This document shows, piece after piece, positions 44,486 to 52,953 of a DNA stretch of 64,000 nt; position 1 is the stretch's first letter; every line of letters begins with the position of its first letter. This DNA comes from Sideroxydans sp. (GTDB taxonomy: Bacteria > Pseudomonadota > Gammaproteobacteria > Burkholderiales > Gallionellaceae). The stretch is taken from positions 496,001 to 560,000 of the forward strand of contig JAQTUV010000002.1 of the NCBI GenBank assembly GCA_028707175.1, written 5' to 3'. The notes beneath the pieces were generated by a model. The model ran no database searches. It was given only the letters and a program-made list of their open reading frames with translations, and was not told where the DNA came from. Position numbers and translations under genes: made by a program.

Positions 44486-45715
44486 CTAGAAGAAACTGGT
44501 CACTTGTAAATAATAGTCACGTACCTTGGGAAAGTTATAACCGCCGTAGGTATCTTGCATTTCAAGTTTGATAATCAACGGCACAGCAAATTTGCCGCGC
44601 TGCCAAGCATCGACACCACTCCACGATAAGCCTGCACGCCATTGGTTTGCGCGAATCTTGGTGTTGGTTTCTAGTGCGCTGGTATCGGTACCTAGTGCAG
44701 AGGTGTATTTATCTTTGCCTTTGATATAGAAATGGCCTGTGGTGGAAGCGCGCCAGTCGCCCCAACGATGTCCCACCTCAATATCGTATTCCTGAAAATC
44801 CCCCAGATTGCGGCCCAATCTTTCTTTACTAGCTGCAGTGGCGAGTAACTGCCCAGGTTGCGGTACACGCATCGTTGCGTGATCAGCGAGCTGGGTAAAA
44901 TTTTCTGCGAGTAGATGTAAATCGAATTCGTTACCGAGGTCGCGGAAATATTCCATTCGCAAACGGAAGTCGTTACTGCCGTCACCGACAGGAATATCAA
45001 CCAAGCTGTCAGGATTGTCTCCTTTGGCAATTCCAAAGCGCATCCCTACACCAAGAATTGCACTAGAGCGCTCATCCTTGAAATAGCGCCACAACACGCC
45101 CGCAGTGGGATCGGAAATGCCTGACGTTTGGCTGTTTTCAATGGGTGCATAGCCGTAGCCAAAAATGGGGTTGGTAATTAGTTGTTTTAACCCTGCCGTG
45201 CCAACAGGTGCAGTGGCTCCCCCGCCTACAGGTGCAAAGGGAAAATTGCTCGCACCTATCGGCGCGTTGGGATTAAAGGCAGGGTTGAAACCAGTGTTGC
45301 CGCCCACCACGGAGAAGTCGATTTGACTGCGCGAGATGACGTATGGAATGAAAAATCCCAGCGTTAAATCTTCTTGTAGTCCATAACCTAAAACCACCTG
45401 CAAGGCGTCTAAACTGGCCTTGCTGTTAAGAGAGCTAGTACCCAAACTTGCATTCGGTCCTAATGCCGCTAAGGCGGGAAACACGTTCCCATTGAAATTG
45501 AGTCCATCGAACTCTGCATTGAACTTTTGTTCCTTGCCGTTGCTGTCGAACCACTTGTTGTAGCCATTTGTACGCAATTCAACCCTTGCTGCCCAATGCC
45601 CTAAAGGCGCCATTGCATCGATGCCATGACCGGAAGAGGGTGGCAGGGAATCGGCCTGAGCTGTGAAGGATAAGGAAAATAACAACCACGCTAGGGTGGA
45701 GTTTCTATTGAGCAT
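44486..45715 (-). CDS. Outer membrane beta-barrel (porin/transporter-like) protein
   Basis: A 409-residue precursor with a signal peptide ending FTAQA, many amphipathic beta-strands (GHWAARVELRTNGYNKWF, LTLGFFIPYVISRSQIDF, GVGMRFGIAKGDN) and a terminal Phe (YYLQVTSFF). A Pro/Gly/Asn-rich loop lies near residues 155-205. It resembles the MetA-pathway/phenol-type OM transporters in style but I cannot assign it. The ATG at 45715 was preferred to a GTG at 45730. It is the last gene of HK2-RR2-lipase-porin, 17 bases after the lipase-like gene. Confidence 0.75.
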   Translation of the reverse strand: MLNRNSTLAWLLFSLSFTAQADSLPPSSGHGIDAMAPLGHWAARVELRTNGYNKWFDSNGKEQKFNAEFDGLNFNGNVFPALAALGPNASLGTSSLNSKASLDALQVVLGYGLQEDLTLGFFIPYVISRSQIDFSVVGGNTGFNPAFNPNAPIGASNFPFAPVGGGATAPVGTAGLKQLITNPIFGYGYAPIENSQTSGISDPTAGVLWRYFKDERSSAILGVGMRFGIAKGDNPDSLVDIPVGDGSNDFRLRMEYFRDLGNEFDLHLLAENFTQLADHATMRVPQPGQLLATAASKERLGRNLGDFQEYDIEVGHRWGDWRASTTGHFYIKGKDKYTSALGTDTSALETNTKIRANQWRAGLSWSGVDAWQRGKFAVPLIIKLEMQDTYGGYNFPKVRDYYLQVTSFF

Positions 45716-45732
45716 TTTGTGAATTTCCACTT

Positions 45733-46530
45733 TTAAATTTGGATTGCCTTTCTTAAGGCGTATGACAAAGGAGTGGTGTCTCCTTCTGCATTAGGATTAT
45801 CACCGCAAGGAAAGCTGAATAACGAGTTATGCGGACATTCGCTCCCGATAAACTCGGGGGCAAATTTATCTCCAAAATCTAAATTAATTGGGTAACGATG
45901 GATATGACTACCTAGGTTTTCGGCTAGCTGGCTGGGGCGCTCGACTACGGTGTCATTATCGTTAGCACAAGGAAACAGAGGAGAGAGAGGAGCCTTCCCG
46001 TGATAAGAGACTCCAACAAAATGATAACGAGCATGAAAGGCCTGATCGCTATTGTTTAGATCGTTCAAGTCGGGACTATCTGATGCGATCGACAATCCCC
46101 CGCGAGTCTTAAAAATTGAGGACAAACCATTCACCCAATTAGCTGTTCCATCGTGTGGCGTGTTGAGTGTCACAACTGCTTCGAAATTTGCTCCGAGTAG
46201 ATTCATTTGGCGAGCGATAACCCCCCCCATGCTGTGACAAACAGCATAACGCCTACGAAAGGAGGAAATTTTTTGTCCATACTGGCGCATGAGTAGGTCT
46301 GCTATTTCAACAAAGGTGTGGCTATATGTTTCATACATTGGGGCAATGGAGGAGCAGTAATTTGCATTGGGTACTTGGCGAATTAAATAATCAATTAACT
46401 TTGGCATACGATAGCCTTCACCAACAGGATTGAAGCCATGCAAATACACGATCAGGTCATTGTCAGATCGGTTTTCTTGAGAAAGTAATGCGATCTCTTT
46501 TGGAGGGAGGATTGCTATTTCGCTGGCCAT
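45733..46530 (-). CDS. Alpha/beta hydrolase, lipase/esterase-like
   Basis: A 265-residue alpha/beta hydrolase with LIVYLHGFNP (oxyanion loop), the nucleophile elbow YAVCHSMGGVIARQ (Ser flanked by Cys-His where most lipases have Gly-His), VVTLNTPHDGTANW as in triacylglycerol lipases, NDNDTVVERPSQ with the likely acid, and a late His in SHIHRYPIN. No signal peptide is visible, so a cytoplasmic location is likely. The ATG at 46530 follows AGAG; an upstream start at 46608 would overlap RR2. It is between RR2 and the porin-like gene in the same operon. Confidence 0.78.
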   Translation of the reverse strand: MASEIAILPPKEIALLSQENRSDNDLIVYLHGFNPVGEGYRMPKLIDYLIRQVPNANYCSSIAPMYETYSHTFVEIADLLMRQYGQKISSFRRRYAVCHSMGGVIARQMNLLGANFEAVVTLNTPHDGTANWVNGLSSIFKTRGGLSIASDSPDLNDLNNSDQAFHARYHFVGVSYHGKAPLSPLFPCANDNDTVVERPSQLAENLGSHIHRYPINLDFGDKFAPEFIGSECPHNSLFSFPCGDNPNAEGDTTPLSYALRKAIQI

Positions 46531-46552
46531 ATTTTCTCTTTGATAAAGTTGA

Positions 46553-47182
46553 TTAAATAATTCCCATCTGTTGTGCCGTAATCGCTGCTTCTGCGCGAGA
46601 AGATACATTTAGTTTTCGGTAGATCGCTTTTACATAGTCGGACACGGTGTATGTGCTGATTCCGAGCAGGCGAGCAGTTTCAGGAAGGGTGAGCCCTTTT
46701 GCGATACAACGTAGAACTTCGCTTTCCCGATCAGTAAGCGATATGTTCTCGGGTTTTGTTTGTGGCTGAAAGTAGCCCAGCATTTTGCGTGCGACGGGAG
46801 GGGATAGCGGGGGGCGACCTTCGGCAATGCCTTTTAGCAGTTCAATGATTTGTGCTTGTGGCTGATCTTTGAGCAGATAACCTTGTGCGCCAGCCCGTAG
46901 GGCAGGGAACAGGTGTTTGTCGTCGTCAAAGATGCTGGCGACGATGAGTAAGGTTTGTGGAGAGTTGCGATTAAGTTCGCCGATCAGTTCGACGCCACTG
47001 CCATCGGGTAAGCCAAGATCGATCAAGGCTAATTCCGGGGCGGTATGGGCGGCGAGCCAAGTACGAGCTTCTCTCAAACTGCCCACACAGCTCAATGTGA
47101 TGGCGGGAAACACGGCGGTTAGTGCTTGGCTTAACCAGACTTGTGAATCAATAACGTCTTCTAGAATGAGTGCGGTTTTCAT
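46553..47182 (-). CDS. Response regulator RR2, NarL/LuxR type
   Basis: A 209-residue regulator. Receiver domain: LILEDVIDSQ, LALIDLGLPDGSGVE with the phospho-Asp, ASIFDDDKHLFPALRAGAQGYLLKDQP. LuxR DNA-binding domain: LTDRESEVLRCIAKGLTLPE, STYTVSDYVKAIYRKL. Closely related to RR1. It lies 29 bases after HK2, with a palindromic C7 element (copy B) in that junction and in the last codons of HK2. This suggests an internal autoregulated promoter in front of RR2. Confidence 0.92.
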   Translation of the reverse strand: MKTALILEDVIDSQVWLSQALTAVFPAITLSCVGSLREARTWLAAHTAPELALIDLGLPDGSGVELIGELNRNSPQTLLIVASIFDDDKHLFPALRAGAQGYLLKDQPQAQIIELLKGIAEGRPPLSPPVARKMLGYFQPQTKPENISLTDRESEVLRCIAKGLTLPETARLLGISTYTVSDYVKAIYRKLNVSSRAEAAITAQQMGII

Positions 47183-47211
47183 GGCCTAGATAATAGCGAA
47201 TTCCGAACTGA

Positions 47212-49080
47212 TTACACTCCCGCGTTTCGGGGGGGTAGGCTTTGTGTGGGGATGCGCAATGTCATACGGCAGCCATGAGGTGTAACTAGTGTCCAAGCAA
47301 GTGACGCGCTGAGTACTGCAGCTCGCGCTTGCATTCCTGTCATGCCGCGATGTTGTTTAACCGTGTCGTGCTCGAAGCCTTTTCCATCATCAACCACTTC
47401 CAATATAAGCGTGTCATGGTAAATCATGGTGCTCACGTTAATGTGCTGCGCATCTGCATGGCGCAAGATGTTGGTGATCGATTCACGCAGGATACGGCTG
47501 ATGTTTAAGGCGGCTTCGGCGCTGATGATGAGTTCGCTTTCGTGCTCAGGCAACGGCCAAGTTAATCGGAGTGAAGTGGCTTTGATGCGTTGTTCTGTCT
47601 CAACGCGTAAATCAGCCAGCAAATCGTTCAGTGGGGTGGTGGCATGAGCAGAGCGAGACACAACGTCACGTAGATCTTGTAAAGCAGAGCGCGCAAGGTC
47701 GGCCTCTTTGCCATGATTTGAGCGCTCCGCTGAAATGGCCAAACCAAGCAGTTTCGCACCTACATCATCATGCAAATCGCGGTAGATGCGTTCACGTTCC
47801 ATCAATGCTGCTTGATTGACTTCCAATTCGTGGCGCTCGGCAAAGTTTTTTTGTAGTTCATCCTGTGCCGCAGAAACACGCGCTTCCAAGGTCACGTTAA
47901 GACTTTCCGTTTCGTTCAGGGCTTTGATGAAACGTCCAATCAGATTCCAGCCGATGTAAAAAATAAGTAGAGGCGCTGAATAGGGAAGGATGTGATTGGT
48001 GTAAGGCAACCAATGGGGGATGAAGCCAGATTGGATCAACCAATCGTGGATACCGGTTAACAAAACCAGCGCCATGCTGATGCCAAGCCACTTTACGTAG
48101 CGTCTACCTCTCGACTCTGTTAACAACTCCCACACCACGATGAAACCGATCACCAAGCTGCCTACTTGCCAAATGACGGTGGTTTGGCTGATGAATTTCA
48201 AGTCGGTTAGTGCATAAGCAAGGGTAGAAAGTACGGCCCAGATGAGAAATCCAAGCTCTAACTTAGGGCGCGAAATGTGCGCGGTACGATGCGCAAAGAT
48301 GGCCAGCGTGACCGTCCACCATGCGATGCAACTGTAAATCAGCCAATCCCAAGTTTTGACTGAGATGGGTATGTTGCGAATCACATTGTTCGATGTGTAC
48401 AAAGTCCAAAATAATGCCATCAAGGCGTACCAAAGATACATGCTGTCAGTACGGCGACGTTGCCAGATCCCTAAGATAAATAATCCAGCGAACAGCGTAC
48501 TGACAACAAGCGCACTGTTCAGGTCATTTTGTATCAATGCATGTGTTTCGTAGTGAGGACGCAACGAGGCATCAGGGCCAACTGTGATGGGGTTAAGCAG
48601 ACCGTAACCGGGGTATGACTTGAGGCGAATGTAAAGTGTGTTGCTGCCGGATTTCAAATGGCTGAATGGGATGGTGAAGTACAAAGGACGATTCCAATTA
48701 CGTGCCATCGGCTCACTGAATTGCCCGCTATCACCCACGTAAATATCGTTGATGTACACGGCACCATTCATATTCAGGCGCGGCACAAACACGCCCCAGT
48801 TTTCAGTGGGGGCTTGGCTTAACGGAATGTCGAAGCGGTACCAACCGTTGTCGCTCGTTTGATAACGCGCCATTGGCCATTCATCAGGAAGGGTGACGTG
48901 GCGCCATTCTCCCGCAATGGGCGGGATGGTGGAGTCAGTGATTTGTAAGGCAGCGTCGTTGAGTTGAATCGTTTCATCGGCTTGTGCGGAGGAAGACGTA
49001 AACAGTGCGAGTAAACCCACCAACAATAGTGCCGCCCAGTTTGGGAAAGAGGATGTGTGGGGTGGAAGAGCGGTGTGCAT
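47212..49080 (-). CDS. Sensor histidine kinase HK2, 7TMR-DISM type
   Basis: A 622-residue kinase. After a signal anchor comes a periplasmic jelly-roll domain (about residues 35-180: WRHVTLPDEWPMARYQTSD, GWYRFDIPLS, VYINDIYVGDSG, NTLYIRLKSYPG) of the 7TMR-DISMED2 kind, which may bind carbohydrates. Seven membrane segments span about 190-390. A coiled coil (ESLNVTLEARVSAAQDELQK) follows, then HisKA_3 with RIYRDLHDDVGAKLLG, N-box RESITNILRHAD and G-box DDGKGFEHD/HRGMTGMQARA. The ATG at 49080 was chosen over a TTG at 49101. First gene of HK2-RR2-lipase-porin. Confidence 0.88.
   Translation of the reverse strand: MHTALPPHTSSFPNWAALLLVGLLALFTSSSAQADETIQLNDAALQITDSTIPPIAGEWRHVTLPDEWPMARYQTSDNGWYRFDIPLSQAPTENWGVFVPRLNMNGAVYINDIYVGDSGQFSEPMARNWNRPLYFTIPFSHLKSGSNTLYIRLKSYPGYGLLNPITVGPDASLRPHYETHALIQNDLNSALVVSTLFAGLFILGIWQRRRTDSMYLWYALMALFWTLYTSNNVIRNIPISVKTWDWLIYSCIAWWTVTLAIFAHRTAHISRPKLELGFLIWAVLSTLAYALTDLKFISQTTVIWQVGSLVIGFIVVWELLTESRGRRYVKWLGISMALVLLTGIHDWLIQSGFIPHWLPYTNHILPYSAPLLIFYIGWNLIGRFIKALNETESLNVTLEARVSAAQDELQKNFAERHELEVNQAALMERERIYRDLHDDVGAKLLGLAISAERSNHGKEADLARSALQDLRDVVSRSAHATTPLNDLLADLRVETEQRIKATSLRLTWPLPEHESELIISAEAALNISRILRESITNILRHADAQHINVSTMIYHDTLILEVVDDGKGFEHDTVKQHRGMTGMQARAAVLSASLAWTLVTPHGCRMTLRIPTQSLPPRNAGV
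47215..47240 (-). promoter_or_regulatory. C7/G3 palindromic element, copy B
   Basis: Minus-strand GCCTACCCCCCCGAAACGCGGGAGTG, core TACCCCCC-N8-GGG. It overlaps the last codons of HK2 and ends 33 bases before the RR2 start, in the same orientation as copies A, C and D. Confidence 0.6.
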
Positions 49081-49112
49081 GGCAAGAGGATAACGTATCA
49101 AACGAAAAAACG

Positions 49113-49136
49113 CCGCCCCCTGATTAGGGGGGGTAT
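49113..49136 (-). promoter_or_regulatory. C7/G5 palindromic element, copy C
   Basis: Minus-strand ATACCCCCCC-TAATCA-GGGGGCGG, with inverted repeat CCCCC-N6-GGGGG, 33 bases before the HK2 start. The TACC half-site recalls NarL-type heptamers. Confidence 0.6.
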
Positions 49137-49187
49137 CTATGAAAGGCGGAAATGTAGAATGTGCGCCTTCGAAAACAAGGCAACCCC

Positions 49188-49271
49188 ATGCTTTCTACCG
49201 AAAATATCATCATGCAATTCGGGGCGAAGCCCCAATTTGAGAACGTCTACGTCAAGTTCGGCGATGGTAAT
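49188..49271 (+). pseudogene. 5' remnant of an ABC-F ATPase gene (YbiT-like)
   Basis: From an ATG with an upstream AAGG, 28 codons read MLSTENIIMQFGAKPQFENV and then YVKFGDGN, the conserved N-terminus of YbiT-type ABC-F proteins. Family members continue with RYGLIGANGCGKS; here similarity stops right at that point. No Walker A, signature or Walker B motif follows. The frame runs on through unrelated sequence into the next gene. This is the stub left by a deletion or insertion event. The rest of the stretch up to 49493 shows nothing I can assign; a short open piece reading IEEEYAKTHGVKEWGK (about 49345-49392) may be another remnant. Confidence 0.7.
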
Positions 49272-49493
49272 CCAGCTTCCTTTGTTGCCGATTTCGCCCG
49301 CCTTGCTCGATTACTTTCATGTCGTACAACAGTTGACAGCGTCATAAATCGAAGAGGAGTACGCGAAAACGCACGGCGTGAAAGAGTGGGGGAAGGCATC
49401 GTATTTAACTTAGTGCGAATAATAGTGACGCAAGTGGACATGCTATTTCGCGCGAGTGGCACCGTGTGCATTTCGATTGGAAGGAGTCGTGAA

Positions 49494-50132
49494 ATGAAAA
49501 GCTTAGTCCTGGGTTTGTGTTTGTTCTCCTCGCTGACCGGCACCGCTGTTGCGGCAGCAGTGCGAGTTCAGGGCGATGATGTTTACTATGTCAGGGACGA
49601 TGGGCAGTCGTACCAGCTCACGAACAGTAAAAATAATGGCGGAGCCGTATTATCACCAGATGGGCAGCGAGTGGCCTATCTGCATATCAAACCCCGAGCA
49701 GAAAGAGACCATGAGCTGTTTCGCGGGAACGAGATTTGGTTGGTCGATGTCACGGGTAGTAACGCACGACGATTAGTTAAGACGTATGTCGACGATGAGA
49801 ATGCCGAAGCCAATCTTGCTCAGTTCAACTCCCTGGCTTTCTCTGTGGCAGGCGATCATTTGTATTTTCTGAGTGCGGCGTGGATGACTTCTGATGCCCT
49901 GCACGTGCTCGATCTATCAACAGGAAAACAAAGGTATCTGGTCGATGGGAACAGTGTATTTGTCATTCCCACGGGGCACTATGCCGAGCATCTCATCGTT
50001 GAGCAGCGGCACTACCTTGAAGAGGGTGGCGCGACCAATTATTACTGGTTGCTGACCCCTGCGGGTAAGGAAGTAAAGATGGCAGGCAAAACATGGAAGC
50101 AGGCCATGCAGTTCGTTAAGCGCAAGCAGTAG
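49494..50132 (+). CDS. Exported PD40/TolB-like beta-propeller protein, paralogue 1
   Basis: A 212-residue periplasmic protein. The signal peptide ends TAVAA. Repeats follow of the PD40 type: GGAVLSPDGQRVAYLH, NEIWLVDVTGSNARRLV, LYFLSAAWMTSDALHVLDL and DGNSVFVIPTG, ending NYYWLLTPAGKEV. The ATG at 49494 follows AAGGAG; the frame is open for another 111 codons upstream but that part is the ABC-F remnant. A clear paralogue lies at 55561 on the minus strand. Too short for a closed propeller, so it may oligomerise. Function unknown. Confidence 0.8.
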   Translation: MKSLVLGLCLFSSLTGTAVAAAVRVQGDDVYYVRDDGQSYQLTNSKNNGGAVLSPDGQRVAYLHIKPRAERDHELFRGNEIWLVDVTGSNARRLVKTYVDDENAEANLAQFNSLAFSVAGDHLYFLSAAWMTSDALHVLDLSTGKQRYLVDGNSVFVIPTGHYAEHLIVEQRHYLEEGGATNYYWLLTPAGKEVKMAGKTWKQAMQFVKRKQ

Positions 50133-50140
50133 AAGTTGCG

Positions 50141-50786
50141 ATGGATAGTTCTTTTCTACAGTCACTGGAAGCGGAGTTTCAATGGTTGCCGGATCTGCTC
50201 TATATGGATGAAAGGGAAGTTGAACTCTGGCAATCGCAGTCGATGGGCGCTGCTAAGAGCCAAGCCCCAATAAGCACGGACGAAAGGAAAGATGTATGGA
50301 TACCGCCACATTTACCCGCATCGCTAAGGCAGTGGCTTCCGCCAACCATTTTCGTTTGGGGGAAATAGACGAACCCAGCGTTGTGCCACAACTTCTGGTG
50401 CGCCGAATACACTTGCCTCATCAATTATCAGGAGGCCAAACGCTACCTGCTGTGTTCAACCGATGAGCGCTGGGCGGTTTGCAGTTCAGTGGAATATGCG
50501 CGCGCCGAATTTGTAGATTGCGCTGAAATTGCAGCCACGCTGAAATCGTTTTATGGAATAGATGTGGGGACTAAAGCGGACATGGATGCGGAGTTTGAAT
50601 TGACTGTAGAAATATCCATGTTGGCGGGCTTCGGTGTTTCCGCGTTGAAATACTGGATGCCGCAGACCATGGGACAAGCGCAGTTTAACTGGTGGGATTG
50701 ACGGATCGTCGGGATGCTGGCGGCACGGCGACTATCCGGGCGAAGATAAAGAGGGGCGCTTATTGCAAGCGATCATCATTGAGTGA
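50141..50786 (+). pseudogene. Decayed gene of unknown family
   Basis: Starts with a plausible ATG (50141) reading MDSSFLQSLEAEFQWLPDLL. An in-frame TAG at 50366-50368 interrupts it, then the same frame continues for over 100 codons (YQEAKRYLLCSTDERWAVCS, KSFYGIDVGTKADMDAEFEL) to a stop at 50699-50701. A shifted frame then offers a coherent end, CWRHGDYPGEDKEGRLLQ, to TGA at 50784. A second open frame at 50298-50465 (MDTATFTRIAKAVASANHFR) overlaps the break. The pattern fits at least one nonsense and one frameshift mutation. It lies 8 bases after the PD40 gene. Confidence 0.5.
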
Positions 50787-50820
50787 TGTGGAATAAAAAT
50801 AGCTGATCGGAAAGTGATTT

Positions 50821-51402
50821 ATGAGCCGAATAACTTCATTTGAAATTGTCGCCCCGCGTGGCAGTGCCGCGCAGTTGGTGCGGGCGGTGATTGCGCATCT
50901 GGCAGCGGAAGACAAAGACAGGTTGCTGCGCGCGCTGGAAACCGGGTCGGAGCAACTCATGCGGGATGTGGATCGCAACGTCTGCGATGCGCGCGAGGGT
51001 AGTGATCTGTGTCTGACCTTTCTCTTCCCGCCCGATGAGCTCTTGCGTGTTTTTGAGAGTGACAGCGAACTAGTCGGTGACGCTGCAACAGGCCGGGTCG
51101 CCGTTAGGTGTAGCTGGAGCGGTCTAGACTTTGGGGAATATTTTGTGAAATTTCATGCGACTTCGTTCGTATGGGACATCTGCAACTTGTTTTTCGAGTC
51201 GTCCTCGGTGCTCGACAGCTTCATCGACATAGCGAAGCAAACGCCGGGCGCAACGCTGGCGCGATACGATGATGTGCTGGAGCGCGACGACTTGATCTGG
51301 CGCGCGCCCGATGCTGCTGCCTATGCGTTGAGCTGTCCCAGGGCGGCTGAAGCCAGCCTGGTTGATCTCCATTGCTGGGAAATACTCGATGCCGTCGCAT
51401 AA
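50821..51402 (+). CDS. Hypothetical cytoplasmic protein
   Basis: A 193-residue acidic protein without signal peptide or membrane segment. It reads MSRITSFEIVAPRGSAAQLV, with a helix-rich N-terminal half, then a beta-rich part (RVAVRCSWSGLDFGEYFVKF). No family recognised. Size, acidity and position in a run of small orphan genes resemble immunity-type proteins, which is speculation. The next gene starts 14 bases before its stop. Confidence 0.6.
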   Translation: MSRITSFEIVAPRGSAAQLVRAVIAHLAAEDKDRLLRALETGSEQLMRDVDRNVCDAREGSDLCLTFLFPPDELLRVFESDSELVGDAATGRVAVRCSWSGLDFGEYFVKFHATSFVWDICNLFFESSSVLDSFIDIAKQTPGATLARYDDVLERDDLIWRAPDAAAYALSCPRAAEASLVDLHCWEILDAVA

Positions 51403-52336
51403 ACGCCGCTCCACACTGTGGTGGAAACGCTACCCGGACACCAACCGCCATCTTTCCTGCGAGCCGGGACGCGACGACGTTGCCGACCCGCGTTTATCGG
51501 TCGGTACGCGGGTGCGTTTGTGCGGCAAGCCAAACAAGGCGCGTGCGATATTGAAAGTGGAATGGCACCGGTATCGCTACCGCTACGTGTACGTGGTGGA
51601 AGCGAGCGGCGGGTCGGTGCCGTATTGGTTTGCCGATCAGTTGATGCTGGAAGACGAATGGTTGTTGACCCATGGAGAGCCGATCCACTTCGCGGGCAGC
51701 CCGAGCAGGGATGAGTATATTCAGGCCATGCAAATGGCGATGCCTTCTAACACACCCATATGGAAAATCCTGCTGATGTCAGGCGGCGTGAGTTTAATCG
51801 CGGGCATCTGGTTGCTGGTACGGGATTCTTATTTCGATGGGCCGGGAACGGCAATGTTGTTGTTTGGGGTGATCTTGTTGCTGCTGCGGCGTTGGAAAAC
51901 GAAATGGGAATTCTTGTGGTTTTCTGCTTTGATATTTTTGATCGGTGGTGTGATGTCATTATTCCAGGATTCCGATGTTTCCATGCCGGGGTTGCTGATG
52001 TTACTACCGGGGATTTTCTGGCTATGGATAGGCTGGAGCGCTAAAGATATGGGGGTGAACTGGGACAAAAATTCGGCGAACCGGGAACATTTTGCGGGCA
52101 CGATCAGCGAGGCGGGTATTGATCTTCGTAATGAAAGCGCCTGGCGATTTATTGCATGGTCAAAGATGACGGCTTGGAAAGTTTCCGGCGATATGCTGCT
52201 GGTGTTTTCTGAAACGGGGCTGATTCTCATGCCCGCGTCGCAGTTCTCGCCGAGGAGTGAATGGGAGCGTGCCTGTGCCTATTGCGCTGCGAAAATACCG
52301 CAGATGAAAGATGAGAAGGATAAACCGGTCAATTAG
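51389..52336 (+). CDS. Membrane protein with YcxB-like C-terminal domain
   Basis: A 315-residue protein. The N-terminal 120 residues are soluble and basic, with an SH3-like beta pattern (RLSVGTRVRLCGKPNKARAI, YRYRYVYVVEASGG). Four hydrophobic segments lie around residues 130-220. Then comes a region NREHFAGTISEAGIDLRNES, RFIAWSKMTAWKVSGD and LLVFSETGLILMPASQF, which has the pattern of the YcxB-like domain. The ATG at 51389 overlaps the end of the upstream gene, so translation is probably coupled. Function unknown. Confidence 0.68.
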   Translation: MPSHKRRSTLWWKRYPDTNRHLSCEPGRDDVADPRLSVGTRVRLCGKPNKARAILKVEWHRYRYRYVYVVEASGGSVPYWFADQLMLEDEWLLTHGEPIHFAGSPSRDEYIQAMQMAMPSNTPIWKILLMSGGVSLIAGIWLLVRDSYFDGPGTAMLLFGVILLLLRRWKTKWEFLWFSALIFLIGGVMSLFQDSDVSMPGLLMLLPGIFWLWIGWSAKDMGVNWDKNSANREHFAGTISEAGIDLRNESAWRFIAWSKMTAWKVSGDMLLVFSETGLILMPASQFSPRSEWERACAYCAAKIPQMKDEKDKPVN

Positions 52337-52359
52337 ACTTTGTCTTGAGGGGATGGTGG

Positions 52360-52896
52360 ATGGAGCATTCGTTTTTAATCAATTGGGGTGAGGTACACGG
52401 CAGCGGGGAATTCCCCGCCGGCTGGAAGCGTTACGCGCTTTGGCCCGCGCCGGTAAATGAGGATGTGTGTTTTGCCGAAGCCGGTTTCAAGCATTTTAAA
52501 TACGAGGATGAGCAGTGGTCGGAGCCGCACTGGGATGCGCAGGCAGAGATATTGCAGCAGCGACTGCTCGAAGTGCTTGCAACTATCGGCGCGCCCGTTC
52601 TGTTGAGCGAGCCGTTGTTGGCCAAGCGCGCTCTGGCAACATTATGGAAACCTAGAGAACCTTTGCCTTTGGCCGACCAGTTGCGTTGGCCGATATTGGA
52701 TGACAGCTTGCCCGAGGTGGTGCTGCGTTTCGGCGATGTGCTGGAGCTGCGCACGGGGGGCGGGCACGAGTTGTACTGGATCGCCTTGTCGCCGGATTGT
52801 CCGCTGAGTTTCGACCAGTTGCTGGCGCAGCTCGCTGTCGGCTGGCCGGTGCAGCAGGTGCAACTGGATTGGGGCAAGCTGAGTTTTACGGGTTGA
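52360..52896 (+). CDS. Hypothetical cytoplasmic protein
   Basis: A 178-residue soluble acidic protein starting MEHSFLINWGEVHGSGEF, with Trp-rich segments (DEQWSEPHWDAQAEI) and a C-terminal SFDQLLAQLAVGWPVQQVQL. The ATG at 52360 follows GAGGGG. No family recognised. Same strand and close spacing (23 bases) to the membrane protein gene suggest cotranscription. Confidence 0.6.
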   Translation: MEHSFLINWGEVHGSGEFPAGWKRYALWPAPVNEDVCFAEAGFKHFKYEDEQWSEPHWDAQAEILQQRLLEVLATIGAPVLLSEPLLAKRALATLWKPREPLPLADQLRWPILDDSLPEVVLRFGDVLELRTGGGHELYWIALSPDCPLSFDQLLAQLAVGWPVQQVQLDWGKLSFTG

Positions 52897-52953
52897 GCGC
52901 AGCGCAGCATTCGGGTTGCTGCGATTTTTGATGGACCATGGGAGGAAGTGTTC

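Noticed and set aside
46224..46231. Run of eight C in the lipase-like gene as a phase-variation tract
   Set aside because: It is short and encodes the conserved Met-Gly-Gly-Val of the active site, so it is explained by protein constraint.
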